Assembly: GCA_964579365.1 (NCBI GenBank)
Contig: CAZOFW010000009.1
Coordinates: forward strand, 1 to 21,186
Origin: JAKPKF01 sp964579365
GTDB taxonomy: Bacteria; Patescibacteriota; Dojkabacteria; SC72
DNA: 21,186 nucleotides
Direction of reading: 5' to 3'
Positions 1 through 8,165 of the stretch are shown here, in pieces (the first letter of the stretch is position 1; each line of letters starts with the position of its first letter). Made by a program: the position numbers and the translations under genes. The notes under the pieces are model-generated. The model saw only the letters and a program-made list of their open reading frames with translations. It did no database searches and was not told the origin of the DNA.

Positions 1-1
1 T

Positions 2-481
2 AACTCTTTAGATGCAAGAACATATGACTCTGCAAATGACCGAGTTACAAATAATCCCGAGATACCAGATATCTCAACTGTTTATGCACTACCTCTTGGA
101 GAGAATATTACAGGAAATGAAATACACTTCAAACCATATGGATATGTAAACTGGATATGTATTGGATTCTTTAGAGATATGGATCCTGCAAGCGATATGG
201 GATATGTTATAAAAACCTCTACAAACGATTTGTGGGATAACCATGATAAATGTTTTGATGGTACTACAGAAGATTATCGAATGTATACAATTGGATTAAA
301 CTCACCAAGTGTAGATATTAACTCCTTTAATATTGCATATACAGAATCATCAGGTGGAAACTACATTGTAAGGTTTGACCTTGCTGCACAACCCGTAGAT
401 TGGTATTTAGGAGAAAGTGCTCCTGTTGCTCGGGAGGTATTTAGACAGGCTGTAGTTTCAACAGAGGGAATAAACTGGTAA
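2..481 (+). CDS. Partial protein, probable pilin/pseudopilin-like C-terminal part
   Basis: The reading frame is open from the left edge, so the start lies outside the window; 159 residues are visible before TAA. They contain scattered aromatics and polar residues, as in the globular head of an exported protein, with two Cys (in WICIGF and KCFDG) that could form a disulfide. No transmembrane segment is visible in this part. The next genes on the same strand are a receiver protein and pilM-pilN-pilO, which makes a type IV pilin or minor pilin the best guess. This rests on context, because the diagnostic N-terminal prepilin helix is outside the window. It could equally be another extracellular protein of the cluster. 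Confidence 0.5.
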   Translation, partial: NSLDARTYDSANDRVTNNPEIPDISTVYALPLGENITGNEIHFKPYGYVNWICIGFFRDMDPASDMGYVIKTSTNDLWDNHDKCFDGTTEDYRMYTIGLNSPSVDINSFNIAYTESSGGNYIVRFDLAAQPVDWYLGESAPVAREVFRQAVVSTEGINW

Positions 482-524
482 TATATAAAATAGAAATTGC
501 ATATTAAATTGTTAAATTTTAAAT

Positions 525-902
525 ATGGCTAAAACGATATTGATAGTAGAAGATGAGAAAGACTTACTGGATTCCTACAAAGAGTTGGTAGAATCTGCGG
601 GTTTTGGTTGCATGACAGCTGCCGATGGTTACCAAGGATTAGATATGCTTTCATCTCAATTGGGTAGCATTGATCTTCTAATTTTAGATTTAATGATGCC
701 TGGAGTTGATGGATTAGAAGTATTAAAGGCAATGAAGAGTAATAAAGAAAAATATGGGGACATTCCTGTTGTTATACTTACCAATATGACAAGTGATACA
801 GTTATTAAAGAGGCTTTTGACCTAGGTGCTTCCTCATATCTTGTAAAAATTGACTTGGATTACGAAGGACTTGTTAAAGAAATCGAAAAGTATTTAGGTT
901 AA
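525..902 (+). CDS. Receiver-only response regulator (CheY/PilG-like)
   Basis: A single receiver domain of 125 residues with no output domain. The key residues are in place: the acidic pair E9/D10 after the first strand (ILIVEDE), phospho-acceptor D55 in ILDLMMPG, the switch Thr T86 in VVILTN and the conserved K108 in YLVK. The family is phosphorylated by a histidine kinase and acts by binding a partner. It starts 43 bases after the upstream gene and ends 62 bases before pilM, on the same strand, so a role in controlling pilus assembly or motility is a reasonable inference, as for PilG/PilH in other bacteria. No kinase is visible in the window. No Shine-Dalgarno precedes the ATG. Confidence 0.9.
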   Translation: MAKTILIVEDEKDLLDSYKELVESAGFGCMTAADGYQGLDMLSSQLGSIDLLILDLMMPGVDGLEVLKAMKSNKEKYGDIPVVILTNMTSDTVIKEAFDLGASSYLVKIDLDYEGLVKEIEKYLG

Positions 903-964
903 TACAAAATCAAATTACTTTTTGATATGATATATAAACTATTTAGTTATAAACTGCTCAAAAT

Positions 965-1996
965 ATGGCAAAGTTGCCCGATCATGTAGGTATAGATTTT
1001 GGTACGCACTCTGTAAAAGCTGTAGAGCTTAAGAATATCTTTGCTGAGACTCCAGAACTTGCAAACTTGGGTTCACAGATTACTCCTAAGGGAGTGATAA
1101 ACAGTGAGGATAAGCTTGACCAGAAGAAATTAGCAGATGTACTAAAGAAACTCTATGATTCTTCTGGGATAAAGAATAAAAATACGGTAATGGCACTCCC
1201 AGAGTTTTCTGTTTTTACTAGATTCTTGGAATTTCCTGGTGTTAAGAAAGAAGAACTTAAAGATGCTGTGTATTTTGAAGCTAAACAGTATATCCCTATG
1301 CCTCTTGAAGAGGTTCAGTTGAGTTATGTCCCCATTGGTTTTAACCAAGAGAAGAACGCCCCAAGAGTGCTTCTAGTTGCTGCTCCTCTTAAAATTATAG
1401 ATATCTACATTAATATAGCTACCTTGGCTGGATTAGAGCTTGTGGCCATCGAGACGGAGTCTGTAGCTATGGGTAGAGCAATGTACAAAGCTACAAAGAA
1501 GAAGAATCTTGTTATGCTAGATTTTGGTGCAAACAGTACAGATATGAGTATTCTCTCAGATGGATATTTAGTCTTTTCTCAAAGTATTGCCATTGGATCA
1601 GATTCTCTTACTCAATCCATTATTAACAAATTCAATTTTGAATACCCAAGAGCTGAAGAATTCAAACGAAATTACGGTGTTGTTGAAAATGTACTTGAGG
1701 GAAAGATATACAATGTCGTATCCCCTATTGTTGAATCCATAATGGTAGAAGTAAGAAGAGGTGTTGAATTCTACAAGAACAAAACTCTCTCTGCATCTCC
1801 TACCGAGTTCATCCTAAATGGAGATGGAGCTTTGCTTCCTGGTTTACCAGAATATGTTTCAAAGAGCTTAGGTGTAACAGCATCTGTTGCTATGCCATGG
1901 AGTTCTATAAAAGTAGACAATAAATTAAAAGATATAATAGCAAAGAGTGGACCTTCATACTCGGTAGCTATTGGTTTGGCATTAAAAGATGAATAA
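965..1996 (+). CDS. pilM: Type IV pilus assembly protein PilM (actin-like ATPase)
   Basis: 343 residues of the PilM/FtsA-like actin fold. The N-terminal phosphate-1 motif is GIDFGTHSVKAVEL (residues 9-22) and the phosphate-2 region is MLDFGANSTDMSI (about 184-196). The late LNGDGALLPGL segment (284-294) is the adenosine motif, and the protein ends with the SVAIGLALK type of tail typical of PilM. PilM is cytoplasmic and binds the short N-terminal tail of PilN, linking the inner-membrane PilN-PilO platform to the pilus motor. The last 8 bases overlap the start of pilN, which implies translational coupling. The start has no Shine-Dalgarno. A TATAAA box at 948-953 could allow transcription from just upstream, but the upstream genes may also be cotranscribed. 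Confidence 0.93.
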   Translation: MAKLPDHVGIDFGTHSVKAVELKNIFAETPELANLGSQITPKGVINSEDKLDQKKLADVLKKLYDSSGIKNKNTVMALPEFSVFTRFLEFPGVKKEELKDAVYFEAKQYIPMPLEEVQLSYVPIGFNQEKNAPRVLLVAAPLKIIDIYINIATLAGLELVAIETESVAMGRAMYKATKKKNLVMLDFGANSTDMSILSDGYLVFSQSIAIGSDSLTQSIINKFNFEYPRAEEFKRNYGVVENVLEGKIYNVVSPIVESIMVEVRRGVEFYKNKTLSASPTEFILNGDGALLPGLPEYVSKSLGVTASVAMPWSSIKVDNKLKDIIAKSGPSYSVAIGLALKDE

Positions 1997-2663
1997 AACC
2001 CCTATTCAAAATAAAAAACCGGAAGATGCTCTTCTTATTAATAAAAAGAAAGAAGAATCTAAACAGAAAGTTGTAACCCCTACTCCTCCTTCTACTCCTG
2101 CAAAGGAAAATACAGGGATCAATCTAATTCCTAATCTTTCTAAGGCAGAAGTAGTCCACGAGAAAAAGAAGAAGAAGCTTAATATGGGAGCTGTAATAAG
2201 TTTGATGACTTTGGTTTTTGTTTCTATCCTAATTGTTGGTTTCAATATCGTCTCGAAGATACAATTAAATAGTGAGAAAGAGAAACTATATAACTATGAA
2301 CAGAGGTTAAGTTCTGTATCTTACAAAATAACAGGAAATAATGAGATAAGAGAAAGAATATCCCTATACAAAGATATCCAGAAAGATGCTTTCTCTCCAA
2401 GAACCGTTATTGAGTATATAAATAGCATTGCTGCAAAAAGCGGGAGTATTAATGTCTCCTCCTTTGATTTCGGAGGGCAGCTAACCTTTGATTTGGATGG
2501 TAATGCATATACTTTGGAAGAGGTTTCAAAGTTTTGGTATTTGCTTTCCAATGATAGTAAAGTTGAAAGTATCATTCTCAAATCTGTAGGAAAGACTGGA
2601 GATGGGGTTAGATTTTCTTTTGAGGGGAAGTTAGTATTTACTGATTTTACATCATCAATATAA
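1989..2663 (+). CDS. pilN: Type IV pilus assembly protein PilN-like
   Basis: 224 residues. A long, lysine- and proline-rich cytoplasmic tail (1-66) contains INLIPNL (44-50), matching the INLLP-type motif through which PilN binds PilM. One transmembrane helix follows at about 67-88, then a coiled region and a small periplasmic/extracytoplasmic alpha-beta domain. The cytoplasmic tail is longer than the usual one of roughly 20 residues; the Pro/Thr-rich stretch 29-38 looks unstructured. The gene overlaps pilM by 8 bases and pilO by 1 base (TAATG), so the three proteins are probably made together. Function is assigned from motif, topology and position between pilM and pilO, since PilN proteins are weakly conserved in sequence. 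Confidence 0.88.
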   Translation: MNKTPIQNKKPEDALLINKKKEESKQKVVTPTPPSTPAKENTGINLIPNLSKAEVVHEKKKKKLNMGAVISLMTLVFVSILIVGFNIVSKIQLNSEKEKLYNYEQRLSSVSYKITGNNEIRERISLYKDIQKDAFSPRTVIEYINSIAAKSGSINVSSFDFGGQLTFDLDGNAYTLEEVSKFWYLLSNDSKVESIILKSVGKTGDGVRFSFEGKLVFTDFTSSI

Positions 2664-3379
2664 TGGGAAACTTAATTAAGAAAAACGTTAAAGAAGAGAG
2701 AATAAAGAAGGAGATAGAAGCAGTAAGCGAGAAGATTAGTAAAACGAAATTGAAGTTTACTGATATCCTAATTCCTATCTTAGTAGTCAGTGTCCTAATT
2801 ATGCTGGGTATCTTTGTTTTCATACCAATGATTAAAGGTGCTTTAGCTGTAAAGGCAGAATACAAGGAGATAAAGGGTAAGGAAGAGCAGCTAGAACAAT
2901 TAGAGATAGCTCTTAACAATCTTGATGAGACAACGCTACAGACAGATTTAGTACATGCAAAGAATGTTATTCCAAAGACTTTAAAGGTTTCTAGTTTTAT
3001 ATATTACATAGATAATCTTGCTTTTGAAAAGAATCTTTCATCTGAAGAGATATCTGCGGCAGATATCAGAATTGGGGGGAATGATACAAAGAAAACGAAA
3101 TATATTTTAGGTGTAAGTGGACCCCTTGCATATTCAGGAACATTGGAAAATGTCCTGAGTTTCTTGGAAAGTCTCTACTCTGCTTCGCCATATATCATAT
3201 CTGTTGAGAATATCTCTTTGTCAGAATCTAACAAAGAGTGGAAAGTTGAACTAAATGTAACAGGATATTATGTCCCAGAGAATATTGAGGACTTCAATCT
3301 ATATGGTCAATTTTCTCCATACACTGCGGATGAAAGTGTAGTTAAGATATTTGAAAGTAAATCAGCTGTTCTAGACTAG
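2663..3379 (+). CDS. pilO: Type IV pilus assembly protein PilO-like
   Basis: 238 residues with a charged cytoplasmic N-terminus (1-33), one transmembrane helix at about 34-57, a coiled coil at about 60-90 (KAEYKEIKGKEEQLEQLE) and an extracytoplasmic domain. This is the PilO layout. The domain carries the SGPLAYSGTLENVLSFLESL stretch (about 151-170), comparable to the conserved G.y..l..Fl..l region where PilO-type domains dimerise with PilN. PilN and PilO form the inner-membrane alignment complex of the type IV pilus. The start overlaps the pilN stop by 1 base. The 3' end overlaps the convergent khpA gene by 4 bases, with no terminator between them. Confidence 0.87.
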   Translation: MGNLIKKNVKEERIKKEIEAVSEKISKTKLKFTDILIPILVVSVLIMLGIFVFIPMIKGALAVKAEYKEIKGKEEQLEQLEIALNNLDETTLQTDLVHAKNVIPKTLKVSSFIYYIDNLAFEKNLSSEEISAADIRIGGNDTKKTKYILGVSGPLAYSGTLENVLSFLESLYSASPYIISVENISLSESNKEWKVELNVTGYYVPENIEDFNLYGQFSPYTADESVVKIFESKSAVLD

Positions 3380-3705
3380 ATCTCGTCGTAGAGCATATCC
3401 CCTTCTGTAGTGTTACCCTCTTGCTGTGGTTCTTCTTTCTTTGGTTCTTCTCTGTTTCCTGCTTTGTCGTCTTTTATGAGGACTTTTACTCGTCTATCTG
3501 TTCTAATTGCATTAATTGTAATCAGATCTCTGATTGCATTGATAGTTCTTCCCTTTCTACCTATTACAACACCCTTGTCCTCTTCTGCGACATCTATCGT
3601 AAGAATAGTGAGTCCAGGAAAGTCTACACTTTCTTTCTCTTCGATACTTACGCTATCTGGGTGGTTTACTATCGATTTCACAATGTGCTCTAGTAGCTCT
3701 TTCAT
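3376..3705 (-). CDS. khpA: KH-domain RNA-binding protein KhpA
   Basis: 109 residues. The first 80 form a compact KH domain with the RNA-gripping GxxG loop G49-R-K-G52 in VVIGRKGRTINAIRDL. This matches the YlqC/KhpA family, which pairs with KhpB/Jag to bind many RNAs. The C-terminal 30 residues are an acidic, low-complexity tail rich in E, K and Q that is longer than in typical KhpA (about 80 residues). It follows rpsP on the same strand after 41 bases, the usual khpA position in Firmicutes, but the rimM and trmD genes that often follow are absent; the next gene is the convergent pilO, overlapping by 4 bases. Confidence 0.9.
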   Translation of the reverse strand: MKELLEHIVKSIVNHPDSVSIEEKESVDFPGLTILTIDVAEEDKGVVIGRKGRTINAIRDLITINAIRTDRRVKVLIKDDKAGNREEPKKEEPQQEGNTTEGDMLYDEI

Positions 3706-3746
3706 ATCTATAAATAAATAATTAAAATACTTTAATTATTATACTA

Positions 3747-4046
3747 CTACTCTTGCTCCTTTGTCTTCTTTTCAGTATTAGGTTTGTGAGAACCTCTTTT
3801 CAAGCTCTTGATTATTCCTAATTTTACAAAATGTTGGGCAACAGTATCTGTAGGTTGAGCTCCATTTTTTAACCATGCAGTTGCTTTCTCTTGATCAACT
3901 TCGAAAACCTTAGGGTTACTCCTTGGACTGTAGGAGCCAAGATCCTCAATTGGTCTTCCGTCTCTCCCCTTAGAAGATTCGATTACCACTATTCTGTAAT
4001 GTGGATCTCCTCGTCTTCCTATTCTTTTTAGTCTTATTTTTAACAT
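3747..4046 (-). CDS. rpsP: 30S ribosomal protein S16
   Basis: 99 residues with the S16 signature at the N-terminus (MLKIRLKRIGRRGDPHYRIV), followed by the RDGRPIEDLGSYSP segment typical of the family, and a lysine-rich C-terminal tail. S16 binds 16S rRNA early in assembly of the small subunit. It lies 28 bases after rnc and 41 bases before khpA in what looks like one operon started at 5407-5435. No Shine-Dalgarno is visible before its ATG, although ribosomal protein genes usually carry one. Confidence 0.97.
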   Translation of the reverse strand: MLKIRLKRIGRRGDPHYRIVVIESSKGRDGRPIEDLGSYSPRSNPKVFEVDQEKATAWLKNGAQPTDTVAQHFVKLGIIKSLKRGSHKPNTEKKTKEQE

Positions 4047-4074
4047 AGTGATGGATTTTATCAGATGATATATA

Positions 4075-4782
4075 TTAATTCAAGGATTTAAGCTCTTTTT
4101 CTATTATCTCAATAGCTGCCAAAGCTGCACTTTCTTCAGCTTTTTGTTTACTTGTACCCTGTCCTTGAGCTTTTTCCTTCCTGTTAATGAGAAGAGCGAC
4201 AGTAAACTTCTTGTCATGATCTGGTCCCTCTTCTTTTACAATTTCATATGTTGGAGTAGTTTTGTATCTTGATTGTATTATCTCTTGGGCTTGGGTTTTA
4301 GGATCTATGAAGAGATTGTTCTCAACGATATTGTCAATTTTAGGTACCAAAGTTCTTGTAACAAATTGTATGCAGGATTCCATTCCACTGTCGAGATATA
4401 TGGCTCCGAGAACTGCTTCGTAAGCGTTTGCTAGTAAATAATCTTTATCTTTACCACCGGAATCTTTCTCACCTTTTGACATTTGAAGATGTTCCCCAAT
4501 ACCAAGCTTCCTAGATTCTTCAGCCAAACTCTCGGTTCTTACAACTGCTGAACGAATGCTTGTTAGTTCACCCTCTGCCTTGTCAGGATATTTTCTGAAG
4601 ATGTAATCTGAAATTATTAGTTCCAATACAGCATCTCCAAGATATTCCTGTCTTTCATTATTTTGAAGTTTAGCACCTTGATGTTCGTTGAGATATGATC
4701 TGTGTGTTAGCGCAATCTCTAGTAACTCAGGGTTCTGAAAATCCAAACCAATATTCTTTTGTATCTCATTAAGATTTTCCAT
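4075..4782 (-). CDS. rnc: Ribonuclease III
   Basis: 235 residues. The nuclease domain holds the signature NERQEYLGDAVLEL with metal-site residues E43, E46 and D50. The second metal region LANAYEAVLGAIYLD (117-131) keeps E122 but has N119 where E. coli has Asp; Asn here occurs in other bacterial RNase IIIs, so activity is still expected. A double-stranded RNA-binding domain follows at about 160-230, ending in the GTSKQKAEESAALAAI helix. The enzyme cuts double-stranded RNA, including rRNA precursors. Its start lies inside nusB (14-base overlap), and it precedes rpsP, so processing and ribosome-assembly functions share one operon. Confidence 0.96.
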   Translation of the reverse strand: MENLNEIQKNIGLDFQNPELLEIALTHRSYLNEHQGAKLQNNERQEYLGDAVLELIISDYIFRKYPDKAEGELTSIRSAVVRTESLAEESRKLGIGEHLQMSKGEKDSGGKDKDYLLANAYEAVLGAIYLDSGMESCIQFVTRTLVPKIDNIVENNLFIDPKTQAQEIIQSRYKTTPTYEIVKEEGPDHDKKFTVALLINRKEKAQGQGTSKQKAEESAALAAIEIIEKELKSLN

Positions 4783-5203
4783 TTTCTTTTTCGTATATTG
4801 CTCCTAATACACCATTTACAAATTTACTACTTGTTTCTCCACCAAATTCTTTGGCTATCTCTATTGCTTCATCTAGGGCTACTTTTGGAGGTGTAATTTT
4901 ACCAATGAAGCCTTCAAATATTGCAATTCTAAGAATCTGTAAATCTACAAGTTTAATCTGATCTAATGGCCATTGAGGTGCATATTGTGTGATTATTGTA
5001 TTTATCTGTTCGAGGTTATCTAAAACACCCTCTTTTATGCTTTCGTATAGATCGGTCTTGTACTCCTCTATCTCGTCTAATTCAAGAAGTTCAGGTAGAG
5101 GAATAATGTCCGTGTTAACGCTATCTTTATTAAAATCTTTTGAGAAAAGTTCCTGTAGTGCCAGGACTCTTGCAAAATGTCTAGGGTCAGTAGCTCTTTT
5201 CAT
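4769..5203 (-). CDS. nusB: Transcription antitermination protein NusB
   Basis: 144 residues, the normal NusB length, with an all-helical pattern. Recognisable parts are the N-terminal RHFARVLALQELFS segment, the central APQWPLDQIKLVDLQILRIA stretch and the C-terminal TPPKVALDEAIEIAKEFGGE followed by KFVNGVLGAI. NusB with NusE (S10) binds boxA RNA and supports rRNA transcription. Its ATG directly follows the rpmF stop with no spacer (TAAATG), and its end overlaps rnc by 14 bases; both arrangements point to coupled translation. Confidence 0.95.
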   Translation of the reverse strand: MKRATDPRHFARVLALQELFSKDFNKDSVNTDIIPLPELLELDEIEEYKTDLYESIKEGVLDNLEQINTIITQYAPQWPLDQIKLVDLQILRIAIFEGFIGKITPPKVALDEAIEIAKEFGGETSSKFVNGVLGAIYEKENGKS

Positions 5204-5377
5204 TTACTTGGTTTCTTTAATTTCTTTATAGTAACCACAACTTGGACATTCAAAGTGAGCTCTCTTCGCATTTCCACATTTTGGACATTTTGAAAGAGAT
5301 GTGACCTTTAATCCATCTTGTGCTCTTCTTCTATTTTTTCTTCCTTTAGAAATTCTTCTTTTTGGTAGTGCACCCAT
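5204..5377 (-). CDS. rpmF: 50S ribosomal protein L32
   Basis: A short gene of 57 codons. The start is MGALPKRRISKGRKNRRRAQ, the basic N-terminus of L32, with one extra residue relative to the common MAVPKR start. It is followed by two CxxC pairs, C31/C34 (CPKCG) and C44/C47 (CPSCG), forming the zinc ribbon found in many L32 proteins. L32 belongs to the large ribosomal subunit. It is the first gene of the rpmF-nusB-rnc-rpsP-khpA run. A near-consensus promoter at 5407-5435 would give a leader of roughly 20 bases. The stop codon is immediately followed by the nusB ATG. Confidence 0.96.
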   Translation of the reverse strand: MGALPKRRISKGRKNRRRAQDGLKVTSLSKCPKCGNAKRAHFECPSCGYYKEIKETK

Positions 5378-5406
5378 GTTTAAGACTCGTATATATTAAC
5401 TTTGAG

Positions 5407-5435
5407 ATTATATGGGATAACTAGGTATTTTTCAA
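5407..5435 (-). promoter_or_regulatory. Promoter of the rpmF-nusB-rnc-rpsP-khpA operon
   Basis: On the minus strand there is a -35 box TTGAAA (5430-5435) and a perfect -10 box TATAAT (5407-5412) separated by exactly 17 bases. A start near 5400 would leave about 22 bases before the rpmF ATG. This is the closest match to a housekeeping sigma-70 promoter in the window. Confidence 0.82.
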
Positions 5436-5439
5436 CCTT

Positions 5440-8163
5440 TTAGTTAATCCAACTCTCTTTGATATCTATTTCACTCCCAGACTTCAAATTACCCTCAATT
5501 ATCTCTTTCGCAATCTGTCCTTCTATCTTCTCTTGTATGTATCTTTTTAGTGGTCTAGCACCCATTCCAGGTTCGTTTGCTTTGTTTGCAATTAACATTG
5601 ATATTTGGTCTGTCCATTTAATATTTATTCCTTTATCTACCATTCTTCTCTTCAATTCTCCCAAAAGAAGTTCTGCTACATTCTTTAATTGATCTATATC
5701 TAATGGCGAGAAGACGACTACCCTGTCGAAACGGTTTAGAAGTTCTGGACTTAGTGCTTGTCTTAACTCTATCATTGCTCTGTCTTTCGCTTCTCCCCAC
5801 AAAGCCTCATCTTGTTGCAATGCTTGAAGGAGTATTCCACTACCAATATTGCTTGTACAAACAATAATTGTATTTGTAAAATCTACTGTTTCTCCTGCTG
5901 CACTGGTTAAACGACCTTCATCGAAGATTTGAAGGAAGAGGTTGAGGATTTTGGGATTTGCTTTCTCTATTTCATCAAACAGAACTACGGTGTATGGATT
6001 ACTCCTGACTCTATCTACAAGAGTAATATTTGTTTGTCCAAAGACATTGCTACCACCCGTTGTTCCAAGGAACTTATCTACGCTGTCTGTATCTTGGTAT
6101 TCTGACATATCTACTCGTATAATGTCGTTTTTGCTTCCAAAGAACTCTTCCCCTACTACCTTGGCAAGATATGTCTTTCCTACACCTGTTGGACCCATGA
6201 AAAGGAATACCCCGATTGGTTTCTCAGGATTCCGAATATCTGTTCGAGCTCTTCTAAGGGATTCTGTAATTGCAATAACTGCCTCGTCTTGTCCTATTAC
6301 TCTCTTGCGAATATTCTCTTCTAGTTTTCTTAATTTATTACTTTCCTCTTGGTCTACTTCGGTTATATTAATATTCTTCTGTATGGAGATTGCTTTTGAT
6401 ACATGCTCTGCAGTTACTTTCTGGATATTGTTAGACTGTGCCCATGAGCATGTTGCTTCAATTGTCTGAACAGCACTGCTCGGGAGTTTCCTTTCTTTGA
6501 TATATCTGTATGCTAGCTCTACTGAGGCCACAAGTGTTGGGAATGTGATGTAGCAATTAAAATTCTTTTCTAAGGTAGAGATTTTTGTCTCAAGAATCTT
6601 CAATGTATCTGTAGTTGAAACCTCTGCAACCTCTATATTTGTAAAACTTTGTCTAAGTGATTCATTACTGTAGAAGTATTTTTTGTAATCTGCATAATTT
6701 ACGGTACCAATTATGGGGAATTTGCTGTTTAGGATATATGGAAGAAGAATACCAGCCAAAGAATGATTAGATTCCTCTGCTCGTGCTGGGATTAACTCTT
6801 GCATCTCGTCAATGTAGAGAATTGTATTCCCAGAGTTTTCCAATTCCTGCATTGCTTTGATTATTAACTCTTCTATATTTCCCATCTTTAGGGAGCGTGC
6901 AATTAATCCATTGATATCTAATTGAATGATTCGTTTGTCTTTAAGTTGTACTGGAACATTGCCAGTATTGATTCTTTGGGCTACTCCAAGGATTAAGCTA
7001 GATTTCCCTACCCCAGCTTCTCCAACTAAAAGTGCATTTTTGTTGGAGAGTTTACCAAGTACAGATACGAGATTTTCAATTTCACTATCATGCCCTATTC
7101 CGTAAGTATCTCTGTTCTCAGCAGCTTCTTCTGTTAAATCTTTACTAAAGTGTCCAAGTATGAAGGTATATCCATATATCCATTTTCTTGCTATTCCGCC
7201 TTTGTTAAAGTAAGCAACATTTGGATCTAGATATTTAGTCTTTTGTGCTTTTACAACTAAGCTATTGTTATACAGGGAAATCTCTCGGAGTATATCAACG
7301 GAGATTCCTTTTGCTTGCAAATATTTGAGGGTTTGAGGGTACAATCGCATGAGGGCAAGGAATATATGATGAGGTTCTAGCTGTCTGCTTTCTGTTAGTA
7401 CAGCCTCTTCTATAGAGTATGTAAGTATGCTTCGGAGTGCAGTAATTGGATAGTCAGGAATTACATCTTCTCCAATTTTAAATTTACTCTCCATCTCCTC
7501 CAAGGAGATCTCTATACCTGCTCTTCTTGCAATTTGTTGTATGTCGTAGTCCTCTTTTAGGAGGTATTTGAACAGATCATATGTTTGGAACTTGTCATCT
7601 TTTGTAAAGTTGCACAGAAGCTCAAGTGTATGCTCTGAAGCGAAACTCACAGTATCTAGATGCCCGTATCTTCCAAATTTAAATCCCGTAGCTTTTATTT
7701 CATCAATTTCTTTTTCTTGGATTTTCTTTGCTTTTGGCAGTCGAATTGGATGACTCTTCTCTTCGTAGAAATCATGCCACAGAATTATCACATTGAATAT
7801 GGAGATACCGAAGAGTACATTTACTAATTTACTTTCCAGTATATCTATGACAGGTTGAAATTGCTCTAGTAGGCCGGCATATTTGAATATGAAGGCAAGG
7901 GCGATGAATACCCCTGGTAGAACAAAAATATTTGCTACTATTCGTTTAATATCTCCAAACTTTTTGTATCTCAAGAAGTTTTTAATAACCGATGTTATCT
8001 GTGGTGTAGATATTGAGAAAAAGTGATCTCTTGTTAGAAGAAATATTGAATCGTTTTCATCTTGGAAGATTGGAGATTTGTTCTCAAGAATACCGAATTT
8101 GTTTGTATTCCTTTTGTGATATCCACATATTGTTTTTTCTTGCATATCAAAATCTAAGGCCAT
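5440..8163 (-). CDS. Membrane-anchored double-AAA+ Clp/Hsp100-like ATPase
   Basis: 907 residues. Two hydrophobic segments (about 75-98 and 110-129) precede a Clp N-domain-like helical region (about 165-300). AAA ring 1 has Walker A GEAGVGKS (381-388) and Walker B ILYIDE (448-453). Ring 2 has Walker A GPTGVGKT (657-664), Walker B VVLFDE (726-731), sensor N772, arginine finger R811 and sensor-2 GAR (868-870). The two Walker A motifs are 276 residues apart, ClpA-like spacing with no room for a ClpB/ClpC middle domain. No IGL/VGF ClpP-docking loop is seen after TSNIGS. Ring 1 lacks the usual ERRF arginine pair (here LRQSF, 503-507) and the pore tyrosine (here SLKMGN, 424-429); ring 2 has GSNVFG (704-709) in place of GYVG. 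It probably hydrolyses ATP at the membrane, but client handling must differ from ClpA/B/C. The start is 2 bases after the stop of the small membrane-protein gene. Confidence 0.88.
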   Translation of the reverse strand: MALDFDMQEKTICGYHKRNTNKFGILENKSPIFQDENDSIFLLTRDHFFSISTPQITSVIKNFLRYKKFGDIKRIVANIFVLPGVFIALAFIFKYAGLLEQFQPVIDILESKLVNVLFGISIFNVIILWHDFYEEKSHPIRLPKAKKIQEKEIDEIKATGFKFGRYGHLDTVSFASEHTLELLCNFTKDDKFQTYDLFKYLLKEDYDIQQIARRAGIEISLEEMESKFKIGEDVIPDYPITALRSILTYSIEEAVLTESRQLEPHHIFLALMRLYPQTLKYLQAKGISVDILREISLYNNSLVVKAQKTKYLDPNVAYFNKGGIARKWIYGYTFILGHFSKDLTEEAAENRDTYGIGHDSEIENLVSVLGKLSNKNALLVGEAGVGKSSLILGVAQRINTGNVPVQLKDKRIIQLDINGLIARSLKMGNIEELIIKAMQELENSGNTILYIDEMQELIPARAEESNHSLAGILLPYILNSKFPIIGTVNYADYKKYFYSNESLRQSFTNIEVAEVSTTDTLKILETKISTLEKNFNCYITFPTLVASVELAYRYIKERKLPSSAVQTIEATCSWAQSNNIQKVTAEHVSKAISIQKNINITEVDQEESNKLRKLEENIRKRVIGQDEAVIAITESLRRARTDIRNPEKPIGVFLFMGPTGVGKTYLAKVVGEEFFGSKNDIIRVDMSEYQDTDSVDKFLGTTGGSNVFGQTNITLVDRVRSNPYTVVLFDEIEKANPKILNLFLQIFDEGRLTSAAGETVDFTNTIIVCTSNIGSGILLQALQQDEALWGEAKDRAMIELRQALSPELLNRFDRVVVFSPLDIDQLKNVAELLLGELKRRMVDKGINIKWTDQISMLIANKANEPGMGARPLKRYIQEKIEGQIAKEIIEGNLKSGSEIDIKESWIN

Positions 8164-8165
8164 CT

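Noticed and set aside
909..926. ATCAAA/TTTGAT inverted repeat between the receiver gene and pilM
   Set aside because: A 6-base AT-only stem without a T run; too weak for a terminator in such AT-rich DNA.
3410..3721. Open frames on the plus strand opposite khpA
   Set aside because: They are antisense shadows of a clear KH-domain gene, with biased low-complexity residues and no family match.
5942..6469. A 175-codon plus-strand frame opposite the Clp-like ATPase
   Set aside because: It lies opposite the Walker motifs of ring 2, whose coding is certain; composition is that of a shadow frame.
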